62,855 nucleotides of DNA. It comes from Lachnospiraceae bacterium (GTDB taxonomy: Bacteria; Bacillota; Clostridia; Lachnospirales; Lachnospiraceae). The stretch is taken from assembly GCA_022797535.1 (NCBI GenBank), contig JAAWKU010000002.1, positions 1 to 62,855 on the forward strand, given 5' to 3'. Both the position numbers and the translations under genes were made by a program. Below, piece after piece: positions 46,082 to 55,423 of this stretch. Under the pieces are notes generated by a model. That model saw only the letters and a list, made by a program, of their open reading frames with translations. It was not told where the DNA came from and did no database searches. How positions within the stretch are numbered: position 1 is the first letter of the stretch; each line of letters opens with the position of its first letter.

Positions 46082-46095
46082 AGTACTATAGTACT
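46082..46095. promoter_or_regulatory. 14-bp perfect palindrome upstream of the GH13 promoter
   Basis: AGTACTATAGTACT equals its own reverse complement. It sits 24 bp upstream of the -35 box, where an activator could bind. No regulator for it is seen nearby. Confidence 0.5.
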
Positions 46096-46128
46096 ATTTT
46101 TGGCTTTTGGGGCAATCCACAGATCAGT

Positions 46129-46158
46129 AAAAAAGACAGCCGTTAAGCTGTCCTTTTT
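46129..46158. terminator. Bidirectional intrinsic terminator between ftsH and the GH13 gene
   Basis: GACAGC (46135-46140) pairs with GCTGTC (46147-46152), with A-run before and T-run after, so it can work on both strands. On the minus strand it lies about 230 bases past the ftsH stop. Confidence 0.75.
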
Positions 46159-46391
46159 AGAGAAGGTATTTCTTTCTTATGGGGTATAGCAAAAAACTAT
46201 ATAATGTATTGGGGGGTTACGCATATTATAATACCATGCCCACCCGGATTTGCATAGCCCCACTTTTCACAAATATTACAAAATCACATATCTATTTTTG
46301 TGCATTTCTAACGAATGCTGCCCGGCCTCCCCCACGGATTCCCCATCCTATACGCCAGCCTGCAACATACCCGGGAACGCGTTGTGTGCCC

Positions 46392-48203
46392 CTACACCGG
46401 CTGGAACAGAGCCTCAAACTCCTCCTGGCCGATCTTCTCCTTTTGCAGTAGAAGTTCCGCACAGCTGTGCAACACGTTCTCGTGCTCCAGAATCAGTTCT
46501 TTTGCCCTGGTGTAACACTGGTCGATAATGGACTTGACCTCCCGGTCAATCTCGCCGGAGATCGCCTCGCTGTGGCTCTTGGCATGGGCCAGATCCCTGC
46601 CGATAAACACTTCGTCATCATCATCGTCATAACAGATCACGCCAATCTGATCGGACATACCGTACCGGGTCACCATACGGCGGGCCTCCTTGGTAGCCTT
46701 CTTGATATCGCTGGACGCGCCGGTGGTAATATCTTTGAAAATTATCTCCTCGGCGATCCGTCCTCCCAGGGAAACCATGATGTCCTGCAGCATCTTGCCC
46801 TTGGTGAGGAACATCTCGTCCTTCTCCGGCAGGGGCATGGTATAGCCCGCCGCGCCCAGGCCCGTGGGAATGATGGAAACCGTGTGAACCGGTCCCACAT
46901 CCGGCAGCACATGAAACAGAATAGCATGGCCCGCCTCGTGGTAGGCAGTGATCTTTTTCTCCTTGTCGGAAATAATGCGGCTCTTCTTCTCCGGGCCGAT
47001 ACCCACCTTCACAAAAGCGGCCTCGATGTCCTCCTGCAGCACGAAAGCTCTGTCCTTCTTGGCGGCATTGATGGCGGCTTCGTTCATCAGGTTCTCCAGA
47101 TCCGCGCCGGAAAAGCCCGCCGTGGTCTGGGCCACCCGCTCCAGGTCCACGTTCTCGGACAAGGCCTTGTTGCGGGCATGTACTTTGAGGATTTCCTCCC
47201 GGCCCCGCACATCAGGCCGGCCCACCGCCACCTTGCGGTCAAAACGGCCGGGACGCAGAATAGCGGGATCCAGGATGTCTACCCTGTTGGTAGCCGCCAT
47301 CACGATGATGCCCTCATTGACGCCAAAACCATCCATCTCCACCAATAGCTGGTTCAGGGTCTGTTCCCTCTCGTCATGGCCGCCGCCCATGCCTGTGCCC
47401 CGCCTGCGGGCCACGGCGTCAATCTCGTCTATAAATACAATGCAGGGAGAGTTCCTCTTGGCGTCCGCGAACAGATCCCTGACCCGGCTGGCGCCCACGC
47501 CCACAAACATCTCCACAAAATCCGACCCGGAAATGCTGAAGAAAGGCACGCCCGCCTCTCCCGCCACGGCCTTGGCCAGCAGTGTCTTGCCGGTTCCGGG
47601 AGGGCCCTCCAGCAGAACACCCTTGGGAATCCTTGCCCCCAGCTTGGTATATTTGCCGGGAGTCCGCAGGAAATCCACGATCTCCTCCAATTCTTCTTTT
47701 TCCTCCTTGAGGCCGGCCACCATGCCGAAATCTGTCTTATTTTCCCCGGAAAAGAGCCGCACGGCCCGGTGCCTGCCGAAGTTCATCATCTTACTGTTGC
47801 CGCCGCCCGCGTTCTGAGCGTTCATCATCATAAAGAAGAAGATAAACATGGCGGCGATAATCAGCAAGGGAAGTATAGTGGTGAGAAACAGGCTCTCCCG
47901 TTCAATATCCTCCACGGTGGGCTCATAGCCGTGCTCCCTGGCAATGGCCTCCACCTCCCGGATATCCGTGGCGTACAGTTCCCTGACCACGTCTCCGAAC
48001 ACCACCCGGGCGTATCCGGTGGGGGCTTCTCTGTTGGGAATTATGATCACTTCCCGCACCACCCCGCTGTCCAGGTCCTGAATAAACTGGGCCTGGGTAT
48101 AGTCATTCTCCTGTCTCCGCAGCAGGGAGATCACCGCCAGCATGACCAGCAGAAATGCAATCAAAATAAAATAAGAACTAAAATATCTGCTATGTTGTTT
48201 CAA
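46392..48203 (-). CDS. ftsH: ATP-dependent zinc metalloprotease FtsH
   Basis: FtsH degrades misfolded and regulatory membrane proteins. The 603-residue protein has two transmembrane helices (about 8-27 and 107-126), the AAA ATPase with [17 protein letters not shown] and the second region of homology around [12 protein letters not shown], and the protease site HEAGH. Translation begins at TTG 48203, with GGAGG upstream. Placement after tilS and hpt matches the usual Firmicutes order. Confidence 0.96.
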   Translation of the reverse strand: MKQHSRYFSSYFILIAFLLVMLAVISLLRRQENDYTQAQFIQDLDSGVVREVIIIPNREAPTGYARVVFGDVVRELYATDIREVEAIAREHGYEPTVEDIERESLFLTTILPLLIIAAMFIFFFMMMNAQNAGGGNSKMMNFGRHRAVRLFSGENKTDFGMVAGLKEEKEELEEIVDFLRTPGKYTKLGARIPKGVLLEGPPGTGKTLLAKAVAGEAGVPFFSISGSDFVEMFVGVGASRVRDLFADAKRNSPCIVFIDEIDAVARRRGTGMGGGHDEREQTLNQLLVEMDGFGVNEGIIVMAATNRVDILDPAILRPGRFDRKVAVGRPDVRGREEILKVHARNKALSENVDLERVAQTTAGFSGADLENLMNEAAINAAKKDRAFVLQEDIEAAFVKVGIGPEKKSRIISDKEKKITAYHEAGHAILFHVLPDVGPVHTVSIIPTGLGAAGYTMPLPEKDEMFLTKGKMLQDIMVSLGGRIAEEIIFKDITTGASSDIKKATKEARRMVTRYGMSDQIGVICYDDDDDEVFIGRDLAHAKSHSEAISGEIDREVKSIIDQCYTRAKELILEHENVLHSCAELLLQKEKIGQEEFEALFQPV

Positions 48204-48283
48204 TGGACGCCTCCTAATTCATTTCCGTTTCAAACTTACCTTATCCCTGCATATCACTGGCTTTGCCCGCCATATGGCGTCAA

Positions 48284-48820
48284 TCAGGCAGTGGGACTTT
48301 CAAATTTTACGATCCCGATATAGGGCAGGTTCCGGTAACGCTGGTCGTAATCCAGGCCGTAACCCACCACGAACTCATCCGGAATCTGAAAGCCGGTGTA
48401 ATCCACGTGCACGTCCACCACCCTTCGCTCCGGCTTATCCAGAAGGGTGCAGAGACGCAGGGATCTGGGGCCCCGGTCCCGCAGCATCTCCAACAGATAA
48501 CTCAGCGTCCGGCCCGAATCCACGATGTCCTCCACCACCAGCACGTCCTTGTCCTTGAGGGATTCGTCCAGATCCTTCACGATCTTGACCACACCGCTGG
48601 ATTTGGTATCTTTACCATAACTGGATACGGACATGAAATCCAGGGACACCGGCACGCTGATGCGCTTGGCCAGCTCACACATAAAAAAACTGCCCCCCTT
48701 CAGCACGCATACCAGATGCACCTGCCTGCCCTGGTAATCCCGGCTGATCTGCTCGCCCATGGCCTGTATCCTTGCATCCACGTCCTCTTCCGTTATCAAT
48801 ACTTCCACATGCTCCGCCAT
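48284..48820 (-). CDS. hpt: Hypoxanthine phosphoribosyltransferase
   Basis: This 178-residue purine-salvage enzyme converts hypoxanthine or guanine plus PRPP to IMP or GMP. The PRPP-binding loop is VLVVEDIVDSGRTL (about 98-111), and CVLKGGSFFMCELAKRI precedes it. I chose ATG 48820 after AAAGGAG; an upstream alternative in the frame would overlap tilS. It follows tilS by 19 bp. Confidence 0.95.
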   Translation of the reverse strand: MAEHVEVLITEEDVDARIQAMGEQISRDYQGRQVHLVCVLKGGSFFMCELAKRISVPVSLDFMSVSSYGKDTKSSGVVKIVKDLDESLKDKDVLVVEDIVDSGRTLSYLLEMLRDRGPRSLRLCTLLDKPERRVVDVHVDYTGFQIPDEFVVGYGLDYDQRYRNLPYIGIVKFESPTA

Positions 48821-48839
48821 ATCTGCTCCTTTCGTATCT

Positions 48840-50309
48840 CTACAACCTTTCGTACTCCACCTGGAGGATCTGTCTGGTGCCATCGCCGATCTTACAGGAT
48901 TCACAGATCCGGCCCCCCGCCACCCACAGCACATGGCTGCCCTGGGCCAGCAGAGGTATGCCGTCCCGCTCCTCCCGGGGCACTTTCCCGTCGATGAACA
49001 GGCTCTTCACCGTCTTGCGCCCCGGGCCGGCAGAAGTGCGGATTTCCAGGTAGTCCCCGGCCCGCCGGGTCCTCCACTCCAATAGTTCTTCCATTCTATC
49101 ACAATCCAGCCATTTCGTATACTGATTTTCCAAAAGATTCATACTTTTTTCATAGGAATCTCGGTCCAGAATCTTCTTATCGCATAAGTCCTTCTTCTCC
49201 CAGCGGGTCAGACGCAGAAAGCCTCCGGGCACTTCACAGACCCGGCTCTCCCCCAGAGTCCCGGGAAGCGGCACAGGAAGGGCAAAGGGTTCCGCCGCCC
49301 CGGCCTCCTCTGTCTGCCGCCGCTCCAGAATAATTCGGTCATAGCTGCGCGCCGCCCGGATTCCCTGGGGCAGGTGAATTTCCCGGTTGCCCGGCTGCAT
49401 CCACAGTTCCAGCACCTGGCTTACCTGCCCGGCCCCCATATCCCGGTGAGCCGGAGACAGTTCTTTCAGCGCGGACAGAAGCAGCCCTTTCTGCAGGGCG
49501 GGATGCAGTTCTCCGAAAGCCGGGACGTGGATAACCAGCCGGGACGCATTTTCCCTGGCCAGGCACAGCCGCTCCGCCTGCCTGGTCTGTTCTTCCATAT
49601 AATCCTCAATTTCCATAAAAATATCCGCAGTGCGACATAAATGGGCCGTGGCGCCCATGCAGACCTCCCGTTCCGCATAGGGCAGAATATGCCGCCGGAT
49701 CCGATTGCGGGTATAGGCGTCGGACTCGTTGGTGCTGTCCCGGCAATAGGTAATCCCTCGCTGCTCCAGATAGGCTTCGATCTCTCTCCGCTCCAGCCCC
49801 AGCAGCGGCCGCACCACCCGCCCCCGCACAGGCCGGATGCTTCCCAGGCCCGCCAGCCCGGTTCCCCGGAACAGATGGAAAAGCATGGTCTCCGCCCGAT
49901 CCCCTGCATTGTGAGCCACGGCCACCTTCCGGGCCTGCCGCCGCTCCATCTCCCTATCAAAAGCCTCATAGCGCACCTGCCTTCCCGCCTCCTCGGTGGA
50001 GCACCTGTGCCTCCGGGCCAGAGCCTGCACATCCTCCTCCACCAGCGTATAAGGCACTTCCAGCCTGCGGCACAAGTCCTCCACATATGCCCCGTCCCGA
50101 GCCGCATCGGGCCGTATACCATGGTTTACATGCACCACATAGAGCCGAATCCCCAGTTCCCGCCGGAGCCTGTGCAACGAAAACAAGAGGCAGACAGAAT
50201 CTGCCCCTCCCGAAACGCCCAGCACCACCCCGTCACCCGGGGTAAAAAGCCCCTGCGCCCTGCAATACGCCATCACCCGCTGTTCCAGTTCATAATATCG
50301 CTCATTCAT
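48840..50309 (-). CDS. tilS: tRNA(Ile)-lysidine synthetase
   Basis: TilS adds lysine to C34 of the tRNA-Ile that reads AUA, changing both its charging and decoding. The 489-residue protein has the N-type ATP pyrophosphatase loop SGGADSVCLL (about 30-39), HVNHGIR, and GHNAGDRAE-like wording as AHNAGDRAETMLFHLFRGTGLAGL, then the TilS C-terminal domain. It sits between spoIIE and hpt, as in Bacillus. Confidence 0.95.
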   Translation of the reverse strand: MNERYYELEQRVMAYCRAQGLFTPGDGVVLGVSGGADSVCLLFSLHRLRRELGIRLYVVHVNHGIRPDAARDGAYVEDLCRRLEVPYTLVEEDVQALARRHRCSTEEAGRQVRYEAFDREMERRQARKVAVAHNAGDRAETMLFHLFRGTGLAGLGSIRPVRGRVVRPLLGLERREIEAYLEQRGITYCRDSTNESDAYTRNRIRRHILPYAEREVCMGATAHLCRTADIFMEIEDYMEEQTRQAERLCLARENASRLVIHVPAFGELHPALQKGLLLSALKELSPAHRDMGAGQVSQVLELWMQPGNREIHLPQGIRAARSYDRIILERRQTEEAGAAEPFALPVPLPGTLGESRVCEVPGGFLRLTRWEKKDLCDKKILDRDSYEKSMNLLENQYTKWLDCDRMEELLEWRTRRAGDYLEIRTSAGPGRKTVKSLFIDGKVPREERDGIPLLAQGSHVLWVAGGRICESCKIGDGTRQILQVEYERL

Positions 50310-50368
50310 ATCCCTATGATAGCCATTTTACTACAAAATGTCAATTATCCGCCAGGCTGAATTTCCTG

Positions 50369-51658
50369 TTATCTGTGGCTGTCAAACACCCCCAGTACCA
50401 GCACGGTCATATCATCCATAATACGTCCCTGGCTGCACCGAAGCACAAACTGCAGGAGATTTCTGGCCATCTCCTCCGGGTGCTGCTCCCGCATCCCTTC
50501 CAGATAATGAACCATGGCCTCCTCATATCCGCCCTCCCGTAGCGCGTCCAGTACCCCATCGGACATCATGATAATGTAGTCGTTGTCAATAAGTTCCCGG
50601 CTTACGCTCTGTCGCAGGGCCTGCCGGGCCTCCTCCCCCTCCCCTGCCGCAAGGACGCCCAGAGGCAGCCCCGGCAGGCTGATCTGCTCCACATAACTGT
50701 TGCTCTTTAAAAAGGAGGCCGCCGCCCCCACCTTGCGAAATACGCACATGCCCTGGTACAGGTTCAGACTGCAGATGTCCAGGGTGGACATATTACGCCG
50801 CCCCGACGCGTCCTCTGACGCCAGCAGAGCGCTGTTCACCAGACTCACCGCCATATCCGTCTCAAATCCCGCCTCCAGCATTTTTTCCATCATTTCCAAT
50901 ACCTGGCTGCTGTCCGCGCCTGCCGCCGGGCCGCTGCCCATGCCGTCGGAGAGCAATACCGTCATCCAGCCCCGATCCGACTGGATAATGGAATAATTGT
51001 CCCCGGAAACCGCCTCATTTTCCTTCACGGCCCGGGCGCTGCCGGACAGTACCACGAATCGGGGCTCTTCCACAAACAGGTAAGTGCCCTCCCTCTCTTC
51101 GATGATCTGGGGACTGGTGACGGACACCACCAGCCGCCTTCCCAGCAGTACCGAAAGCATGTCCGCCACCTCCTGGCTGCCATGTCCCACCATCCGCTGG
51201 GTGTGCATGTGCAGTCCCAGGGTGGCTCTCGCCGAACTCCCCGCGCCTTCCGGGTCCTCTCCCTCCTCCGGGGCATCCTCCCGCCCGGGCAAGTCAATAT
51301 AAAAAAGGTCCAGCACAGTGATCCCCTCCTGCTTCAGAGCCCGTGCCACCAGCCTTTCCTCCCGTAGAGGAAGGGGCGTTAAGCGAAACACTTCCGACGC
51401 CAACCTTGCCATAATCTGAGACATCTCCTCCAGATTGTCACAAAGTACCTGCCGGTTCTCCCAGAGCCTGCGCTCCTCCAGCACCTGCTGCCGGGACGCT
51501 CCCTCCCGCTGCTCGCCTCTCCCCCAGGGCGACTCCCCCCGATAGCTTCTGGACAATTCCCGAAAGCTGTCCGCATAGGCCAAGAGCCTTCCTCTTCCAT
51601 AGTCTGACAGCATTATGCTCAACTGTTCCTGTTTCTCCCTGCCTGCCGTTGTCAACAT
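50369..51658 (-). CDS. spoIIE: SpoIIE-like serine phosphatase without the membrane domain
   Basis: SpoIIE dephosphorylates the anti-anti-sigma factor SpoIIAA and so releases sigma-F in the forespore. The 429 residues here hold a helical region (about 15-130) and a PP2C-type phosphatase (about 190-425) with LLSDGMGSGPAAGADS, STLDICSLNLYQG, IIMMSDGVLDAL and DDMTVLVLGV, close to the SpoIIE ending. Full SpoIIE is about 800 residues and starts with about ten transmembrane helices, none of which are here. Upstream is an intergenic region, so the gene is not split. The neighbourhood (tilS, hpt, ftsH) fits genuine spoIIE. Confidence 0.88.
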   Translation of the reverse strand: MLTTAGREKQEQLSIMLSDYGRGRLLAYADSFRELSRSYRGESPWGRGEQREGASRQQVLEERRLWENRQVLCDNLEEMSQIMARLASEVFRLTPLPLREERLVARALKQEGITVLDLFYIDLPGREDAPEEGEDPEGAGSSARATLGLHMHTQRMVGHGSQEVADMLSVLLGRRLVVSVTSPQIIEEREGTYLFVEEPRFVVLSGSARAVKENEAVSGDNYSIIQSDRGWMTVLLSDGMGSGPAAGADSSQVLEMMEKMLEAGFETDMAVSLVNSALLASEDASGRRNMSTLDICSLNLYQGMCVFRKVGAAASFLKSNSYVEQISLPGLPLGVLAAGEGEEARQALRQSVSRELIDNDYIIMMSDGVLDALREGGYEEAMVHYLEGMREQHPEEMARNLLQFVLRCSQGRIMDDMTVLVLGVFDSHR

Positions 51659-51707
51659 CCTATCACCTGCCCTCTATACTTTCCTCACGCCCCATGGGGC
51701 ATTCAAA

Positions 51708-51740
51708 AGTATACAAAAAGCAATCCATACTTTTTGTCAA
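51708..51740 (-). promoter_or_regulatory. Putative spoIIE promoter with 21-bp spacing
   Basis: TTGACA (51735-51740) and TATACT (51708-51713) on the minus strand are 21 bp apart. The same unusual spacing is described for the Spo0A-activated spoIIE promoter of Bacillus subtilis. TGTCAAA, close to the 0A box TGNCGAA, overlaps the -35 box. The elements lie inside the upstream gene's terminator hairpin. Confidence 0.5.
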
Positions 51741-51756
51741 AATATGGATCGCTTTT
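51715..51756. terminator. Intrinsic terminator after the unknown gene at 51822
   Basis: AAAAGCAATCCATA pairs with TATGGATCGCTTTT with one G-U pair around a 14-base loop. A run of T follows on both strands. On the minus strand it closes the transcript of the gene ending at 51822. Confidence 0.8.
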
Positions 51757-51821
51757 CTTTTTTTTCGTTGACAACTTTTCCTCTGCCCGCTTCCCTGGGA
51801 AAATCATCGGAAATATTCCGA

Positions 51822-52718
51822 TCAGTTCCTCAGGATATCCAGTTCTTTATAGGCCCGAACCTTCTGCCCCACCAGTTCCCAGGTGAAATCCGAACACACA
51901 AAATGGTAGTCGCTCCACATCCGATCCAGTTCCGCTTTGATCCCGGGAGCCTCCTCCAGCTTTTCCGCTTTGGTTCGGACATAGTAATCCGGCAGCAGAG
52001 CCCCGGCAATAATGCCGGTCTCCGGAGCGGGAGCTTCCTCCCCCTGTCCCAGAGCGCAGATCATCTTCAGATGCCCGTCCAGATAAGCGTCAATCTCCAG
52101 ATGAACTCCCATCATGCCATTGAGATCAAATACCTGGAAAGGCGCGCTGCCGGGGACTTCAATCTGGCTCCCAGTCCCCCAGAAAGCAGCGGAATCCCCC
52201 AGTTCGTAGAGGTCGCCGCACAGATTCCGCAGGCCGTAAAACTCCTCTTCTGTAGGCGCTTCCTGGAAAGACTTTAACACCAGGTCCACGGCCCATCCCA
52301 GCCTGCCCAGAGCCTGGCATCCGGGCAGGGACGCCAGCCGCTCTCCCAGTTTCACCAGCCGGGCCAGGGATAACAGGCCCCACACCCGGACCCTGGAGTC
52401 TCCCAGATCCGCCGCCATCTCTTCTACCTGAGCAGGAATGTTATTGTACAGCAGGGAGGCTTCCTCCAGCTTTTCCATGCGCTCGGAGCAGTCGTCCATC
52501 AGCTTTTCTCCCACTTTCTTATACACCTTATCATCGGCGCTGTAAATGGTATCCGCCCGGCTCAGCCATAGCTGGGCCCGGTTATACTCCTGCTGTTCCA
52601 TGGCGGCCACGCCCATCTGATAATAAACCCTGGTCAGTCCTGCCCAATCCCCTTTCTGCTGGCAGGCCCCCAGCCGTTCCTCCGGGGATTCCCCTTTTTT
52701 GCCAAATAGACCAAACAT
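51822..52718 (-). CDS. Conserved hypothetical protein with TPR-like N-terminus
   Basis: The 298-residue protein begins MFGLFGKKGESPEERL and has helical TPR-like segments at about 18-100 (YYQMGVAAMEQQEYNRAQLWLSRA). The C-terminal half (about 190-298) is mixed alpha/beta, with no motif I know. It has no signal peptide. The start ATG follows AAAGGAG. It is the gene upstream of spoIIE and may be transcribed with the xylanase gene 33 bp before it, but function cannot be stated. Confidence 0.75.
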   Translation of the reverse strand: MFGLFGKKGESPEERLGACQQKGDWAGLTRVYYQMGVAAMEQQEYNRAQLWLSRADTIYSADDKVYKKVGEKLMDDCSERMEKLEEASLLYNNIPAQVEEMAADLGDSRVRVWGLLSLARLVKLGERLASLPGCQALGRLGWAVDLVLKSFQEAPTEEEFYGLRNLCGDLYELGDSAAFWGTGSQIEVPGSAPFQVFDLNGMMGVHLEIDAYLDGHLKMICALGQGEEAPAPETGIIAGALLPDYYVRTKAEKLEEAPGIKAELDRMWSDYHFVCSDFTWELVGQKVRAYKELDILRN

Positions 52719-52750
52719 TACGGCACGACTCCTTTCCCTGACTGCATTCC

Positions 52751-54844
52751 CTATTTCTTATCCTTTTTTCTGCGGGCCAGAACAAATCCCGCTACACCTG
52801 CCGCCAGAACAGCACAGGCTGCCAATGCGGCGTACAGTCCTGCCCTGTTTCCCCCGGAAGCCGATGTGTCGGGCTCACTGGACTGGGCGGGAGATTCTTC
52901 CTGCTCCTGGCTCTGGATGTCCGAAACAGGGCTCTCCGCGCCGGGCTCTTCCGCCGGCTCCTCCGTTGGAGACGCGGTCTCCGCCGAATCTGCAGGCGTT
53001 TCTCCACTCTCCTCCGAATTCTCTTCTGCCGCTTCCAGCCTGCTGCCGTCCACAAAAGCCCAGTAAGAGGGTTTTACCTGATAATCGTCATCAAACAGAA
53101 GAGGGCACTGTTTGTTCTTACCGTCTGCCGCGCCTCCCACGGCGTTAAATGTCTGAAGCCAGGAGTTTTTGTCCACAACCCCCCAAAGGGTAATATTGGA
53201 TATGTTCACGCCCTCTTCCCGCAGGCTCTTCACCGTTTCGTACAATTCCCTGTAGCGCAGGCCCTGGGTGGCAAACTCTGCCTCCCGGGTGGCCTCTGTG
53301 CCGTCATAATTGCTGCTGGCTTTCATGTCCAGCTCCGTGATCTGCACCTGTCCCACTACAGCCGCATAGGCTCTGGCCGCCTTGGCAAATTCCTCCATGG
53401 TGGGACTGCCCACGGTCTGATAGTGCCCCTGCATACCCATACCGTCAATCCGGGTTCCCTCGGCCTCCTGCACGTCTTTCAGCAGCTGCACGATTCCGGC
53501 CCTCTTGGCAGTAAACCATTCATTATAATCATTGTAGTACAATTCCACAGCCGGATCCATGTACTGATTGGCATAGCGGAACGCGTTGATTATAAATTCA
53601 TTGCTCTGGTACACGGCCCACCAGCTGCTGTTCTCCGCAGCATTGCGGTAGCGGGAGACGCCGTCGCTGACAGCCTCGTTGACCACATCCCAGCCATAGA
53701 ACATCCCGTGGTACTTGCTGTCCGGGCCGGTGAAATGCTCCGCCATGGTTTTGATATACCACTCCAGGCGACGGTTCATGGTCAGGGTATCCGCATAGGG
53801 TTTATCCGGATCATAGTCCTCATGGAACCACCACTCCGGGGTCTGGGAATGCCATACCAGCACATGCCCCCGGACCTTGATGAGATCCTGAGGATGGCTT
53901 TGGTTCCAATCATATATGGCGTCCAGCGTCCTCTCGGCCCGGCTGTAATCCAGCCTGGGAACTTCAAGCGTTTCTCCATTCAGCGTGACCGTCTCCGTGC
54001 CGGGACATTTCTGGTTGCTGTAACCAAACATGGCATCGGGCTTTAACTCATTGCCCAGAGTGACGGCGTTAAAATGCCTGGTCACCAGAGCCATGGTATC
54101 CGTGTCCTTCAAATCGGAGTTGACGATGGCAGTGCCAATGACAAACTCCTCACCCAGTTCGCCGGGCACCGCGTCCCTCAGCCGGGGCACATCCGTCTGA
54201 ATCACGCTGTCCTGCACTCCCTGTGCTCTAAGTTCCATGCCTGTCAAATAATATGTACCCATCACACCTTCTCCTTGTCCGTATTCGCTGCCCTGTTCCA
54301 GAATCCTGATTACTACATGCTCCAATTCTCCCGACCAGGAGGGCGTGTACGTCCCTGAGAAACGGGTCCAGACCCCCGGTTCCAGCACCTGGCTCACCGT
54401 GCCGCTGCACCCCTGGCTGTAGACCGTGTTGCCGTCCGCCGTGATATAGGGGGAAATCTCCACACAGCGCTGCTGGGAAGGGGCGTCCGCATAATCGGCG
54501 GCATCCAGCATCACATAGAAGCTGTACGCATATTCCCTGTCCTTCTCCACCAGACCCGTTACGTCTTGGGAGAAACATTCATAGTTGGAAGTCCGGCCGG
54601 TGATCTTCCCATAGCTGGCCACATCTCCATAGACGGGCTCCCCGCCTGTCTCTGCGGTAATGACGGCATTCCCCTGATCCCTGTACCACGGGGAAATGTC
54701 CTCTCCCTCCGCAAAATCCGGGCACTTCACCAGGTTGGGGCCCGGTTCCGCCGCCAGGCAGCAGCCGCTGCAGGCCAAACCCGCCGCTGCTACCAGCCCC
54801 GCCGCCAGCGCAGCCACCAAAGTTCTCTGCGATCTCTTACCCAT
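52751..54844 (-). CDS. Modular GH10 endo-1,4-beta-xylanase with CBM and membrane anchor
   Basis: The 697-residue enzyme has a signal peptide, a carbohydrate-binding module of the CBM4/9/22 type (about 35-195), a GH10 barrel (about 215-590), an acidic Ser/Glu/Pro-rich linker (about 605-660) and a C-terminal membrane helix (AGLYAALAACAVLAAGVAGFVL) ended by RRKKDKK. The catalytic glutamates are in WDVVNEAVS and VQITELDM. There is no LPXTG, so anchoring is by the helix. I chose ATG 54844 after AAAGGATG. Unlike the other GH10 enzyme here, it binds substrate through a module. Confidence 0.93.
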   Translation of the reverse strand: MGKRSQRTLVAALAAGLVAAAGLACSGCCLAAEPGPNLVKCPDFAEGEDISPWYRDQGNAVITAETGGEPVYGDVASYGKITGRTSNYECFSQDVTGLVEKDREYAYSFYVMLDAADYADAPSQQRCVEISPYITADGNTVYSQGCSGTVSQVLEPGVWTRFSGTYTPSWSGELEHVVIRILEQGSEYGQGEGVMGTYYLTGMELRAQGVQDSVIQTDVPRLRDAVPGELGEEFVIGTAIVNSDLKDTDTMALVTRHFNAVTLGNELKPDAMFGYSNQKCPGTETVTLNGETLEVPRLDYSRAERTLDAIYDWNQSHPQDLIKVRGHVLVWHSQTPEWWFHEDYDPDKPYADTLTMNRRLEWYIKTMAEHFTGPDSKYHGMFYGWDVVNEAVSDGVSRYRNAAENSSWWAVYQSNEFIINAFRYANQYMDPAVELYYNDYNEWFTAKRAGIVQLLKDVQEAEGTRIDGMGMQGHYQTVGSPTMEEFAKAARAYAAVVGQVQITELDMKASSNYDGTEATREAEFATQGLRYRELYETVKSLREEGVNISNITLWGVVDKNSWLQTFNAVGGAADGKNKQCPLLFDDDYQVKPSYWAFVDGSRLEAAEENSEESGETPADSAETASPTEEPAEEPGAESPVSDIQSQEQEESPAQSSEPDTSASGGNRAGLYAALAACAVLAAGVAGFVLARRKKDKK

Positions 54845-55027
54845 GTCGCTACATCCTTTCTGATACAATAGTCACGCTCCCGGCGGCCGCGTAACGCTGG
54901 CCCTGACACTCTCTTTGAGGAAAATAGCAGGTCTGCGGCCCCTGACGCAATGCTTTATGAGTTCATGATAGCATATCCGCGCCTGAAAGGCTCCTCGTAT
55001 CTTGTCATTTACTTGTTTGATATTGCT

Positions 55028-55059
55028 AAAAGGGCCCTGGCGTATGCCAAAGCCCCTTT
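55028..55059 (-). terminator. Terminator after divIC
   Basis: AAAGGGG and TTTGGC pair with GCCA and CCCTTTT in an imperfect stem, followed by TTTT on the minus strand. It ends the hup-to-divIC transcript. Confidence 0.65.
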
Positions 55060-55080
55060 CGGTTTTCTAAAAAATCATTC

Positions 55081-55401
55081 TTATTCTGCCTTAAATACAA
55101 TCTCGTCTCCGTAAACCAGGCCCAGTTTCTCTTTGGCAATCTCCTCGTAGTACTCCTTGGTCTGGGAACGTTTGCGCAGAAGCTCAATCTCCTCCGCCCG
55201 CTCCTTCTCCGCGTCAATCTGAGCCTGCAGGGCGGCGGACTGAGCTTCCAGCGTGTCCAGCCTGTCCTGCAGCTTTATGCTGCTGGCGTACACTGCCACC
55301 AGGATCATCAACAGGGCAAGCATCACCAGAAACATGCTGAAACGGTTCTGTACTCTTTTGCGATATGCCGCTTTTTTTCTCCTGGTCCGCTTTGCTGCCA
55401 T
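55081..55401 (-). CDS. divIC: Septum formation initiator, DivIC/FtsB family
   Basis: The 106-residue protein has a basic cytoplasmic tail (RTRRKKAAYRKR), one transmembrane helix (about 22-41) and a coiled coil (about 42-85) with DRLDTLEAQSAALQAQI, the DivIC/FtsB layout. It helps assemble the division site together with FtsL and DivIB. It is the last gene of the hup, rqcP, yabP, yabQ group, its usual place in Firmicutes. Confidence 0.88.
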   Translation of the reverse strand: MAAKRTRRKKAAYRKRVQNRFSMFLVMLALLMILVAVYASSIKLQDRLDTLEAQSAALQAQIDAEKERAEEIELLRKRSQTKEYYEEIAKEKLGLVYGDEIVFKAE

Positions 55402-55423
55402 GTTCTCCTCCCGAATCCCTGTC

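Larger units (their letters stand above)
45992..46391. other. 400-bp intergenic region between the GH13 gene and ftsH
   Basis: It holds the GH13 promoter, the 14-bp palindrome and the bidirectional terminator. From 46159 to 46391 the sequence is AT-rich and then GC-rich next to ftsH. I see no gene, RNA or repeat there. Confidence 0.6.

Noticed and set aside
46179-46451. Plus-strand 90-codon frame after the terminator
   Set aside because: It runs into the antisense of ftsH, has no convincing ribosome-binding site and no family features.
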